In this document: positions 23,908-34,323 of the stretch, in pieces | How positions within the stretch are numbered: position 1 is the first letter of the stretch | How the letters are laid out: every line of letters starts with the position of its first letter | Source: Phytophthora colocasiae | Lineage: Eukaryota; Oomycota; Peronosporomycetes; Peronosporales; Peronosporaceae | Reading direction: 5' to 3' | DNA: 64,000 nt | Assembly: GCA_018806915.1 (NCBI GenBank) | Contig: JAGKQI010000098.1 | Span: 1,054,001-1,118,000 of the forward strand | The notes under the pieces: model-generated | Database searches by the model: none | Seen by the model: the letters and a program-made list of their open reading frames with translations, nothing else | What the model was told of the DNA's origin: nothing | Position numbers and translations under genes: made by a program

Positions 23908-23909
23908 GT

Positions 23910-25351
23910 TGTCGTGAAGTCGGTGAAACTTTATTCGCGGAGCAGGGGGCGTATAGTGAACCCTGGTTATACGACCACTGAAAAGTGGTTTTCAGAGCCG
24001 TACAGTGCGTGTGGAACCTTGCGGTATCCTCGTGGGTTCGTTGTCTTGGGAATTTGACCCTCGCCGGAGTCTGAGAGTAGTGAGTGAAGGGAAGTTGGGG
24101 CTTCCTTGGTTGTCTGGTGTCGGAATTCAGGAAATCCTTCCAGGAGTGTTCGGGAGTCGGAGTTTCTGGAAACCAAGTCGGTTACCAGAGAGTTGGTGGA
24201 CGCAAAGAGACAAATCACCAGAGAAAAAGTCTGGTATTGGTGTCTGAATATCACAAATCCAGAACCGAGACACTTGACTTTCAGAGATATACAACCGATA
24301 CACAGAGTTCCAAAATATGCAAAATATATACAGCCATTCTTATTCTTTCTGGGCCCTTGAACGGTGGGCTAACACTCCAGGTCAACAAGGGACTTGCTAC
24401 CAGACACCTGGTCTGTCTGGTATCCCTTTACGTTCGCGCACCACCCTCTAATATAAAGGGAAAATATAAACCAATACAATCGGCTATATAGAACAGTCTA
24501 CCTTGCACTCTGAAAACGACTGTCTATTTTTCAGAGCCTGTCGAAACGAGCAATATGAAATGGGCTACCGCTAGAGACAAAAAAAAAAACAAACGACCCA
24601 ACTAGGATATGGAATAGGCGGGTCCTTTCAGGTCTTTACGTTACCTGATCTCCACCAAAGGGGATTGAAGCGGCGGAGATTATACGACGTACGTTAAACG
24701 CAGTCCTCAAGCGGACTTGTGCAAAAGCAAACAAATTGAACTCTGTTTATCGTTTATCTTTCTCATAACTATCATATATCTCTGGTTACTTTCTTCTTTT
24801 TGTCGTCTGTAGCGTCCTTCATGCAGTCAGTCTTCGTATGTCAGATACTCTTGGTCTTTGTATACATCTGGTATTCTTGACTTGGTCTCAGTATGCAGTC
24901 AGTGGAGCAGATCTCGATGGGTTGAAAGGTAGAGACGTCGTTATGGGGATGTGCAGGTCTGTCATCACTTGAATGCGTGACTTAAACTTGGGTTCACTGG
25001 TTTTTTTTAGTATGGTCTTGGATCTTCGTTGATTTCAGAGTCTGGTATCCTGGTTTTCAGAGTCTGGTATCCTGGTTTTAAGAGTCTGAAATCACTTGGT
25101 TTTCAGAGTCTGAGGTCACGTGGGTTTCAGAGTCTTAATCACTCAAAATGAAGGGTACCAGAGTCTTGAGTAGGAAATCAGGGTACGGAGCACCAATGCT
25201 ACAACGTACACGAAGATCTTGAGGGTTGCGCGGGTGCACAGCGTCCGGCGCACGATACTTGGTCTCTGCGGGTGAGTATTGTAGATCCTAGAACCATCAA
25301 TCGTCGCGCTGAACGGTAACGGGATGAGGTCTCTCAGAAATACGAGAGACA
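23910..25351 (-). repeat. Gypsy-A2 5' LTR, truncated at its outer end
   Basis: Starts TGTCGTGAAG and follows the A3 LTR to about 25345 (GGATGAGGTCTCTCAGA). The final roughly 320 bases, including the terminal CATGTCA, are missing. The sequence then joins a plus-oriented LTR fragment. Many differences from A1/A3, including an A-run near 24580, mark it as an older copy. It carries several copies of TTTTCAGAGTCTG (about 25040-25135). Confidence 0.9.
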
Positions 25352-26066
25352 AGGACCCGCCTATTCCATATCCTAGTTGGGTCGTTTGTTTTCTTTTGGT
25401 CTCTAGCGGTAGCCCATTTCATATTGCTCGTTTCGACAGGCTCTGAAAAATAGACAGTCGTTTTCAGAGTGCAAGGTAGACTGTTCTATATAGCCGATTG
25501 TATTGGTTTATATTTTCCCTTTATATTAGAGGGTGGTGCGCGAACGTAAAGGGATACCAGACAGACCAGGTGTCTGGTAGCAAGTCCCTTGTTGACCTGG
25601 AGTGTTAGCCCACCGTTCAAGGGCCCAGAAAGAATAAGAATGGCTGTATATATTTTGCATATTTTGGAACTCTGTGTATCGGTTGTATATCTCTGAAAGT
25701 TAAGTGTCTCGGTTCTGGATTTGTGATATTCAGACACCAATACCAGACGTTTCTCTGGTGATTTGTCTCTTTGCGTCCACCAACTCTCTGGTAACCGACT
25801 TGGTTTCCAGAAACTCCGACTCCCGAACGCTCCTGGAAGGATTTCCTGAATTCCGACACCAGACAACCAAGGAAGCCCCAACTTCCCTTCATTCACTACT
25901 CTCAGACTCCGGCGAGGGTCAAATTCCCAAGACAACGAACCCACGAGGATACCGCAAGGTCCCACACGCCCTGTACGGCTCTGAAAACCACTTTTCAGTG
26001 GTCGTATGACCAGGGTTCACTATACGCCACCTGCTCCGCGACCAAAGTTTCACCGACTTCGCGACA
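25352..26066 (+). repeat. Inverted Gypsy-A LTR fragment (3' end, plus orientation)
   Basis: About 715 bases forming an inverted repeat with 23910-24627 across a roughly 720-base spacer. It ends with the normal LTR terminus TTCGCGACA at 26066. It shares sub-family variants with A2 (for example GGGAATTTGACC and no ACGGTAGG segment), so the arms are close relatives. It is either a second opposite element with both inner ends deleted, or an inversion inside one LTR. Confidence 0.88.
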
Positions 26067-26810
26067 TTGTAGTATGGCCAGACTTAGCAGAAAGAAGACG
26101 AATCTCACGCCGCATGGAACACGAGGGGTTTCCTGGTTATGTTGTGTTTATTAATGGGACCACAATTCCGTTGGCACAGAAGCCTACTGGGGATGAAGAA
26201 TGCTATTTTGACCGCAAGCACAGGTACAGCGTGAACGCTCAAGTCGTGTGTGATGACCGCCGCCGGATCATCGCTTTTTACAGTGGGTGGCCTGGATCGT
26301 GCGGTGACAGCGCTGCCTATCATGAGATGCGACTTGCAGTTGACGCAGACAAACGGCGTTTTTTCGACTGCAACCAATATCTGGTGGCTGACTCCACATA
26401 CCCTGCTGATATAACACCGCGCAGTCATCCCAGCGTACAAGAAGAGTCATCTTGGAAAGGAGAAAGAGGAATTCAACAAGTGTGTTGCTCATGTGCGTGT
26501 GGTGAACGAGCATACTATTGGCTTTTTGAAGGGGAGGTGGTCGTCCCTGCGTGAAAATACGGAGGAGTGAGAGCATGAATCGAGTATTGATGTGGCTTAC
26601 CGCCTGCGTTGTTCTTCACAACATGTCGCTCTTTTTTGGTGATGGTTCGCCTAGCGACGAAGAATGCCCTGACACTAATACTGACTCTGACGAAGCAGCT
26701 ACCGACAGCGATGATGGATACCCGTATGCTTTTCGTTGGCACATCAAGGCAAAGGAAATCGCTCGTGGGCGTGCCCGTGGTGGGATTTTGTGCCAGGACA
26801 ACTAGTTTGT
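26067..26810 (+). pseudogene. Harbinger/PIF-type transposase relic
   Basis: Homology to DDE_Tnp_4 (HARBI1-like) transposases: FINGTTIPLAQKP, YFDRKHRYSVNAQ, SGWPGSCGDSAAYHEM and YLVADSTYP. The first catalytic Asp (normally IDGT) is Asn here. A frameshift near 26470 moves the C-terminal part (VVNER..., then WLTACVVLHNM at about 26590) into another frame. The N-terminus is missing, cut at the LTR junction at 26066; the open frame running in from the LTR is incidental. It is a dead transposon, truncated by the Gypsy-A insertion or rearrangement. Confidence 0.85.
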
Positions 26811-27784
26811 TAGCCGAAAATATTTGAACGACACAATGTTTTTTAACTGCTTCATCGTTGACGTTAATTTGGGTTAGTTATTACGTAGTGGAGTGCAATT
26901 GCAGCGATGAAGAAGGGTGAACCTGCTCACCAAAACTATTATCGCTGCGACGTCACCTTCAACTTCAAAACGGGAATACTCTGGGTTAGATTGGGCTAAA
27001 TACTGCTTTCGTAAAGCTGCATGAACATCTTGGTCTCATCGGGAGTCTTCTGAGCAGCTATCAACGACACGAATATCGGAGCTCTTCCACTTCGCGGGAA
27101 ACGCATCAGTTGTTCAAAGCGTTGTTGCTCTTTTGCTGCTCCTCCCACACTCTTTCGTCGAGCGCCAGTTTACTCTGCATATACTTGATCTTGTCTTCTC
27201 CATTTTTGCGAACGCCACGTAGCTCTGCTTTCTTGGGCAATCATTGTCTTCGGCTTCTCGCTCTCAAGATCCGAGCTGTCAGAGTTTGATCGTTTCTTCT
27301 ACTTTTGGGCCTTGGTTTTTCGGGTGTTAGTGTCCCCAGTTTGGCGCTTTTTCTTCGACGTCTTTGATGATGACTCAACGAGTTGTGAAGAGCAGTTGTC
27401 AGTCGAAGAAGTAGGACGTTATCGTGAAGCAGCTAGATGGACTGGTTTCGGTAGACGGCGACAGAGATGAAGGCGTTTCGATTATCAGTGCAGCTGCCTC
27501 GGGCGTATAGAGACCATACTCGGTGACAGATTGCGGTCTTTAGAAGCGGTACGGAGCAACGCGAGTTCGGAGACGGACGGTAGCTCATCGTCATCTGCTG
27601 CTAAACAAGGAAGCGTAGACTCGGCGAGAGAGGGAACCTTGTCGTCATCAGCGGAGGTCCAGGTGGCATCTTCAACTGAAGGAGAGGGTTCAAACGAATG
27701 GTCTGGCTAATATAGTTGACGTTTCTTGCTTGCATTCGCGCTGTCAGTATTTGCAGCCTCTAGGTCATCACGTTCGTCCTCACT
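26811..27784 (-). pseudogene. Degenerate C-terminal region of the Harbinger-associated DNA-binding gene
   Basis: No intact ORF. On the minus strand, short stretches in shifting frames are K/R-rich and helical (for example KNGEDKIKYMQSKLALDERVWEEQQK near 27215-27140), the sort of tail seen in Myb-like companion proteins of Harbinger elements. It appears to continue 28387-27785. The part nearest 26811-26950 has no recognisable content. Confidence 0.45.
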
Positions 27785-28387
27785 TTAGATGTCACCAACG
27801 GTAACGTCTCCGTCATCAAATGCCCCACTTGCAGCGATTTTATCACCGTCAGACTCACTAGCAGGGTCGCTCTTGGACTCGTCGACATTTTCATCAGCAC
27901 TGTTCTCGTAATTGCCAGCGACGTCGTTACTACCAGGAAGACAACCACTTGTACCAGGTATTTGAGTGACGCCCAGCTCTACCGCCGAAGCTCGAAGGTT
28001 AGCTTTCGATGCAAAAAGCTTTTCCATACGTGCAAATTGTGGGCACAGCCTATTCAGCTTGGCTTGTATGGATAAACCTTGCCTCATTTCCTTCTTCGGC
28101 ATTCCAATCCCGGTCTCGGTGCGACTCTTCTTCAATGTTGGCACACACTTCTTTGTCTTGTACGTATGCCAATGCTGCTGCATGCCCATTCCAGTGATGG
28201 TTGGAAGATTGGCATTGTTTGTGTGGGTATTCACATACGCGACTAGGTCGTTGAAGGCCTGCGTCTTCGTCCGCAGCGGTTTACCAGTGACTGTAGTCTT
28301 CTTGATAGTTTTGTGAGCAGCATCAAAGTTCTCTTGTATCTCCATCCAAGTCTCTAGAAGGCCGTTGTCTTCTCTGGTAAGATGCAC
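27785..28387 (-). pseudogene. Myb/SANT-like protein, probable second gene of the Harbinger relic
   Basis: A 200-codon ORF whose N-terminus (HLTREDNGLLETWMEIQEN, TKTQAFNDLVAYVN, MQQHWHTYKTK) has the tri-helical, Trp-spaced look of trihelix/Myb-like DNA-binding domains. PIF/Harbinger elements usually carry such a gene next to the transposase. A basic region and an acidic tail (ENSADENVDESKSD) follow. It converges with the transposase relic. Assignment to the same element rests on position and family knowledge, not on a found TIR. Confidence 0.55.
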
Positions 28388-28882
28388 CTTCGTGGCCGTT
28401 CTCGTCGTTACCGGTCATCCCTACTTGCATGCAGCATTTGCATAGCGGGGCATAGCATACGGGTGGATGTACGTAGCGTATAGTGGAGGGAATCTAGCTA
28501 GTGGCTCGGACCTTGTGGTGGTGAGTACTTGCCAGTTCGGAATGCCACGAGCCTTGTTGGGTGCAGGTACAAAATGACTAACAGCACTTGTTGTTTTTGG
28601 CCAATTTTGCATCTCAGTTGATAGTATCATCTCTTCTTTCTCCTCTATACCTTACCCCCTCTCTATAAATATATAAGTAAAGCCCTTATTCTCTGAGCTA
28701 TTTCCGAGCTATTTTTGCAGTCGCCTGCTATTCCTCTACTTTCTTATCCTGTGTAACTTTGACCCCTATTTAGTTTAGAAATAAAAATCCCATTGGTGTG
28801 ATCTGATTGGCTAAAAATGGGCGATGTATTGCGTGAATGTTTGTTGCTTTCTTCTCAGTCGCGAACTTTCCGAGAGGAAAAG
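28388..28882. other. Region upstream of the CRN gene
   Basis: About 500 bases with no supported gene; the short minus-strand ORF at 28421-28630 has no recognisable feature. A C/T-rich, then A/T-rich segment with CTATAAATATATAAG at about 28663 lies some 200 bases before the CRN start and may be its promoter. The CRN frame is open upstream to an ATG at 28817. Confidence 0.4.
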
Positions 28883-29664
28883 ATGGCAGAAGTCGAGCTG
28901 GAGTGCGCTGTATACGGCGAAGGGACTGTGTTTCCCGTGGAAATCGCGCTCGATGTGAAAGTGAGCGCGCTGCAGGATGCTATCTTCGTGAAGAAACGAT
29001 ACCGCGAGCGATATCAGTTTGCTGCAAGCGACTTGACGCTGTACTTGGCACGAAGGGAAGGGGAAACCAAGTGGCTGGCGGACGACCGCACCGTGAAGAG
29101 CTTCTTACAAGCTGGCAAGAGCGCTGAGTATGAGGAGATGCGTCCGTCGTGGAAGCTCAACGAAGACTACGAAGACTACTTTGGGAAGAACTTTCAGCCT
29201 GGTCGCAAGGAGATTCACATCCTTGTGGAACTCCCAGAAGCTCAGCAAAGTGCGGTACCCAATAAGAAGCAGCGCCAGGAGTGGCAGTCGACTCGGTGGG
29301 GATCACACGCTTATGATCCAAACTCACAATACTTCCTGCTGGGGAAAGAAGATGTCGACGACTCCGGCCTTCCAGACGATCGCATGATGCTCTACTGCAG
29401 GCCCTCATTCCACCGCCAATTCGAGTTCTTGCGCGATGAAGTATTGAACGAAGGTCATGTGGGCTGGATTCTCGGCCCTCCTGGAACGGGAAAGTCAACC
29501 ACAGCCATGGCATTCGCGTCGACTCTGAACAGAAGTGAATGGATGGTGACGTGGATCCACGTGGGCAAGTTTATGGATTGGCAATGTGTGCGCCTCATCG
29601 GCGACGAACGAAAGACTCGAATTCTTGATATCTCGGACGTGGATGATGTGTTGATGGTTGATGA

Positions 29665-30099
29665 TGTCACAAAATAAAGTGTGTGATATGGTAGCACTAG
29701 CACTAGAGGAAGTACAGCATCGGGGGTCGAGCTGATGTGTTGAGTACGCTGGAAAATCGAAACTGAGATTGAGTTTAGCACCTTCGTCCTGTCCTCCTAG
29801 GCAATTCCAGTCCTTGGTGCCTGTAACTTCAACATCTAAATTCAAGCACATCGCATTCTTCATCCTAGATGACTGCGTTGCACGCGGGTCAGACTGCTTG
29901 CTGCAGCTTGATCTCCACAAACGTTGGCATTATCGCGTTCCATGTGCTTGTAGTTGATGATATCGTGACATTCCCTCCTCCAAGCGAGGGCCTCTGGTAG
30001 TGTTGAGGTTGGCTTGGTTGACTTTCAGGGCTGATTTTGTCTTGATCCGAAGTGTCGGTCTGCTGGTGCCTGGTTGTGCGCTTTTGTTTTCGTGTGACA
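29665..30099 (-). repeat. LTR-like repeat of the TRIM-like element, left copy
   Basis: 435 bases, TGTCACA...TGTGACA. It contains TCGTGACATTCCCTCCTCC, which recurs at the repeat/internal junction at 30095 and suggests past slippage or template switching. Confidence 0.85.
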
Positions 30100-30145
30100 T
30101 TCCCTCCTCCAAGCGAGGGGGGGGGTCATTTTCTGTGGCCTCTGC

Positions 30146-30460
30146 GTCTTGTGTCTGGGCTCTTCTGCGCTCGTTTGGTCTTGGCCTCTGTGGCTTTTGT
30201 CTGGACTATCCGTCTCTGGCCTCTGCGTCGTGCGTCTGGGCTCTGCGGTCTTGGTCTCTGCGACTTGCATCTGGGCTCTCCGTGTGGCAGCTCTGTTCGG
30301 TCTTGGCCTCGGCGACTTGCGTCTGGGCTCTTCTGTGCTCGTTTGGTCTTGGCCTCTGTGGCTTTTGTCTGGACTCTCCGTCTCTGGCCTCTGCGTCGTG
30401 CGTCTGGGCTCTGCGGTCTTGGTCTCTGCGACTTGCATCTGGGCTCTCCGTGTGGTGGTT
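30146..30460. repeat. Tandem duplication of about 170 bp inside the TRIM-like element
   Basis: Sequence 30151-30286 recurs nearly unchanged at 30321-30456. Both copies are built from shorter GTCTGGGCTCT / GGCCTCTG units. This makes long low-complexity ORFs in several frames, which I do not consider genes. A G9 run lies at 30117-30125. Confidence 0.85.
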
Positions 30461-30632
30461 CGCTCTTGTTTGGTCTTGGCCTCGTCTGGGCTCTCCTTGT
30501 GGCGTCCGCACTTGTTGTTGTTTCTCCTGGACGGGTTGATTGAGTTCCGTCAGCGCCTCGCCGACCAGGAATGTCACATTAGTTCAGCATCTCGACCCCT
30601 CCACCGCAGCGAAGGATTCGTAATTTCTACTA

Positions 30633-31067
30633 TGTCACAAAATAAAGTGTGTGATATGGTAGCACTAGCACTAGAGGAAGTACAGCATCGGGGGTCGAGC
30701 TGATGTGTTGAGTACGCTGGAAAATCGAAACTGAGATTGAGTTTAGCACCTTCGTCCTGTCCTCCTAGGCAATTCCAGTCCTTGGTGCCTGTAACTTCAA
30801 CATCTAAATTCAAGCACATCGCATTCTTCATCCTAGATGACTGCGTTGCACGCGGGTCAGACTGCTTGCTGCAGCTTGATCTCCACAAACGTTGGCATTA
30901 TCGCGTTCCATGTGCTTGTAGTTGATGATATCGTGACATTCCCTCCTCCAAGCGAGGGCCTCTGGTAGTGTTGAGGTTGGCTTGGTTGACTTTCAGGGCT
31001 GATTTTGTCTTGATCCGAAGTGTCGGTCTGCTGGTGCCTGGTTGTGCGCTTTTGTTTTCTTGTGACA
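30633..31067 (-). repeat. LTR-like repeat of the TRIM-like element, right copy
   Basis: Second 435-bp copy, ending TGTGACA followed by the TSD GATGA. An ATG at 31020 inside it is in frame with the downstream CRN half, so translation or transcription starting in the repeat could give an N-terminally replaced protein (inference). Confidence 0.85.
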
Positions 31068-32287
31068 GATGATGACAAGAACCACCATCTCGTGCTTGTT
31101 GATGGGTGGACTGCTGCACACGAGTTTAGTAAGTTGACACGCAAGTGCAACCGATGGTTCCTTGACAGATGGTTCCTCGACAGCAACAGAGTGAAGCGGC
31201 AGCGGCGGGGGCGGCGGAGGCTTGCTTTTGTTTGTTCAGTTGCCGCCCGTGGGAAGCTTCAAGAAGACATGGAGATTCTGACTCGTGCAAGGGAGTTCCG
31301 TGTGTGGTCATGGACACTGGATGAGTACCTCAATGCGATCAAGGATGACGATGTGTTCGAGAGTGTGACACAACGTCTGGATGCTCCTGCAGTGTTGCCG
31401 GATGAAGAGATGACTCGCGAGGCAATGGTAGAGTCCAAATACTACTACGCAGGTGGTTCCTGTCGATATATGTTTCACTTCGACACTGCGACCGTGGCGA
31501 CGAAGTTGAGCGATGCCGTGGATTCTTTAAACGATGCTGCGACTGTTGCCACGAGTGGCCAGCGTTCATCTTCAAGCATCAACCGTCTGTTTGGGATGTT
31601 CAAGCGACCTCACGACGTGGGTGTAGTGTCGCCTGTGATCAGTCAGTATGCTGCGACGCTGATTGCCGTCAGATGTGGTCCAGAGGCTATTAAGAAGTTC
31701 ATGTCGACGCATCGAGACAGTTCAAACCCAGCATTGAACGGATGGATGTTGGAGATGGTGTTCTTCGCAAGTCTTCGAAACGGCGGTCTCGCTCTGGTCG
31801 ATGAGGCAGGCAACACGGTTGACAAGTGGGGTGAATCAGCTATTGTGGTCGGGGATGGAATACCTGCGCTTTATTCTGCACACCCCGTTTGGATCAAGCC
31901 AGAAAAATGGAACCAAGGCGGATATGACGCTATCATGGTGTGCAAGCGTACTCAGCATGTGCGCTTTGTGCAAGTGACGAGTGCCCACAAGCATTCTTTC
32001 CGCATCGATCACTTTTACGGTTGGCTGAAGATGCTGTCGGAGTCGCCCCAAAGTTTCGAGGTGAAGACAATGGAAATTATCTTCGTTGTCGAGCAAGACA
32101 AGCTGAGCACGTTCAACTTCTCAACTGTGACAGGAAACGGACTACTCGTACCGTTTGGTTGGCCGAAGGGCAAGGAGACGGACTTGGTACGGCTAGTGGG
32201 GATTCGTGGGTTATATAATCTATCACATTAGTCTACAGTATCACATTAGCCTTTCAATGGTCATTTGTTATGGATAAAATTTATCGA

Positions 32288-32701
32288 GACTGCGGCGGAC
32301 CAAATGATACTAATGAACCTAAGTACGAATCGCGATTTAAGCACACTACTCGATAAAGCCGCGTCTTGTGCTTATTTTAAGCCCTAGTACGTCTCGAGAT
32401 ATTCAATAGCCGATCAGTAGTGTTCATCTAAAAAATATGTCTCCATTTTCAAGGCCCCAAAAACTCGACATGTTTAGGTGAGTTGTCGAGTCAATATTGC
32501 TCCGTTTTTAATGTTTTGTATATTGATGGAAAGAACGTGTGAACAGCAGGTGAATAAGAGTACTTTTAAGCCATTTCCCAGTGATTTTCGGTTTCAAATT
32601 TTTGATGTCCGGTTAGGTACGATTTTTGATTGGTCAACTTCAAACGCGATTATCTCGAAAACTCTAAAAGGTGCATTAGTATCATTTTGTTTGCCGTAGT
32701 C
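32288..32701. mobile_element. MITE-like element, about 414 bp
   Basis: Terminal inverted repeats of 32 bp: left GACTGCGGCGG...ATGATACTAATG at 32288-32319, right its complement at 32670-32701, matching at 27 of 32 positions by my alignment. No coding capacity. I could not define a TSD. Confidence 0.6.
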
Positions 32702-32706
32702 CATAT

Positions 32707-32813
32707 TATGGAAGGCGTCCAATGTCACTGTGTTCGCGAAGGGGTTAATGATATGTATTAAATACATATCATTAACCCCTTCGCGAACACAGTGACATTG
32801 GACGCCTTCCATA
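32707..32813. repeat. Perfect palindrome, 53-bp arms around one central base
   Basis: Arms 32707-32759 and 32761-32813 are exact reverse complements centred on 32760. The outer part (GGAAGGCGTCCA) is also the terminal repeat of the TIR element beginning at 32799 and recurs at 34311-34322. This suggests two element ends fused head to head. Confidence 0.95.
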
Positions 32814-34323
32814 TATAGCTTATCCGCCCGACATATCTGCAGCAGCTAAGTTAGACTTAGAAAAGATATATGCCGGCTTATCTCTCGGAGGTGCCACCGT
32901 AAATGCTGTAGATCAGAGGTCGCAAGCTGGAAATTTCGGATGCCCGTGCCCGTCTGTACGATTCTCAGCAGACTTTCGGACGTCCATGACCGCCCGAGAT
33001 TCTCGTTCGGATATCCGCAACCGCCCGAGAAAAAATACGGATGATTGTAGTTTAAACCGCGCAGTATAGCTCATTCAGCATTATATTTTTATTAGTCTGT
33101 CACTAGTTTGAACAAGCCACTAGAACATCGTCTAGAATATACTGGTTGAGCGTAGTTCGTTTTTTACCAAACACATTTCCAGTTCCCTTCTTACTCTGAA
33201 AAGCAAACATTCGATAGCATCCTCTACACGCAACGAAAGTCGTCTCCATAGCCTCAAACCGAGCCCCTGAATTCTTCTCCACAACGTAGGAAAAGAAATC
33301 CCAACACTTAGACCTAGTGCTAGATGAATCTGCCAGCAACGACAACACCAGTTATTTATTTTGCGACGTCAACTCGCGTGTGATCGCCTCTTTAATCGCA
33401 GTCAATGATGTGAGAGCACGAATGGAGTGTAGTTGCTGAGATTGATAAGGCAACGACGTCTCGTCGGACAGACTGGAATTTGTAGTGCTTGCGCCGCCAT
33501 CAGTTCGTGAAGAACGATGTGTGCACATTACGAAGGAGTCCATGACCGTACGACGGCAGCGAGGGTAGTGAAACCCACGAGTGAAAGACGGCAGCGGGGG
33601 GGGGGGGGGGGGGTTCGAATGCCAATAGAAAACGCCCAAAGTATTCGGACGATTTATTTCGGATGTCTGCAACCGCCCAAAGTATTTTGGATCATCCGTT
33701 CGGATATCCGTGGATACCCGCGGTCGCGGGTACACGGTTAGAAAGCGGTCTCGGGTAACTGTTTGCGACCTCTGCTGTAGATCTTCATCTCATGTCCCGC
33801 TAATGCTGTCCTACTTCAATAGTAAAGCTCTAATTAAAAAAGTGTACCCGACACTTTACCAAGGACACAGAACCCGCTCTCTCTTGAATATCACATTCAG
33901 TCGTCGGGATATTGGGCTGCGTGTTGTCGTCGCTGGATGTATCAACGATACAGCGCGACTTCCAGTGACTGGAGGGGTGCACAAGACGCTCTAGTTAGTA
34001 GCTATTTCCATTTTAGCATCGAAAAGAAAACAACGGAAAGGCACTTACCTTCGCGTTTAGAGGTAGATTTCAAACTGAATGAAAGTCAAGGCTGTCGGAA
34101 GATATATGTCCTCAGCAGAGTGAAGGCTGCATATTAGGAGTGATGATCATCATAGCCTATACAAACATCAAGTACACCAGCTAAGATGGCTACACAGCAT
34201 AGTTCTAGGGTTAGGTGATTCTATCGAGACGATATCTACGACTCCGTGAGATGTATGCCGACATAGGCCCCGACATATCTGCTGCAGATAAGTCGGGCGG
34301 ATAAGCTATATGGAAGGCGTCCA
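32799..34323. mobile_element. Non-autonomous TIR element interrupted by a hAT element
   Basis: Inverted termini of about 45 bp: 32799-32843 reads TGGACGCCTTCCATATA, then AGCTTATCCGCCCGAC and ATCTGCAGCAG. The complement is at 34279-34323 with a 2-bp indel and one substitution. Core sequence (32844-32913 and 33775-34278) has no convincing ORF. The left end lies inside the palindrome. The superfamily was not identified. Confidence 0.65.
32914..33774 (-). mobile_element. Non-autonomous hAT element with BED zinc-finger remnant
   Basis: 861 bp flanked by a perfect 8-bp TSD CTGTAGAT (32906-32913 and 33775-33782). Terminal repeats are CAGAGGTCGCAA at the left and its complement at the right, the hAT form. 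Subterminal repeats around CGGATATCC and AACCGCCC cluster at both ends (32985-33030 and 33660-33715). A minus-strand ORF (33348-33103) has FFSYVVEKNSG and ACRGCYRMF, resembling the BED-finger N-terminus of hAT transposases; the catalytic domain is gone. A G18 run sits at 33596-33613. Confidence 0.88.

Larger units (their letters stand above)
29665..31067 (-). mobile_element. LTR-like non-coding element (TRIM-like), 1403 bp, inserted in the CRN gene
   Basis: Two 435-bp direct repeats (29665-30099 and 30633-31067) differ at one base by eye. Each starts TGTCACA and ends TGTGACA. A 5-bp TSD GATGA flanks the element (29660-29664 and 31068-31072). Read on the minus strand, a purine tract GGAGGAGGGAA abuts the repeat at 30099, as expected before a 3' LTR; hence the orientation call. 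I see no clear primer-binding site at the other end and no gag or pol. An alternative is two copies of a 435-bp TIR element with intervening sequence. Confidence 0.75.
28883..32231 (+). pseudogene. Crinkler (CRN) effector gene of the NTPase/nuclease type, interrupted by an LTR-like insertion
   Basis: Coding parts are 28883-29664 and 31068-32231. The start chosen is MAEVELECAV at 28883, the usual CRN opening; an in-frame ATG at 28817 adds 22 residues. The header domain has LTLYLARREG (variant of LxLFLAK) and IHILVELPE (variant of HVLVxxP). CRN headers direct secreted oomycete proteins into plant cells, where they act mostly in the nucleus. Next comes a P-loop NTPase: Walker A GPPGTGKST at about 29480 and Walker B LVLVDG at about 31090. 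The C-terminal third (WMLEMVFF, GGYDAIMV, FVQVTSA) resembles the restriction-endonuclease-like domain of this CRN class. The insertion falls between Walker A and Walker B and adds a stop a few codons in. Both halves are otherwise open, so the break looks recent. Confidence 0.88.

Noticed and set aside
30000..30703. Several overlapping ORFs of 140-180 codons on both strands
   Set aside because: All arise from the 170-bp tandem repeat inside the TRIM-like element. They are pure low-complexity translations in every frame.
29665..31069. The CRN insertion as a spliceable intron (GT at 29666, AG at 31069)
   Set aside because: Joining these GT-AG sites would put the two halves out of frame, and the TSD with direct terminal repeats is better explained by transposition. 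Other splice choices were not exhaustively tested.
33517..34137. Small ORFs between the hAT element and the TIR end
   Set aside because: They cross element boundaries or the G18 run and show no recognisable motif.
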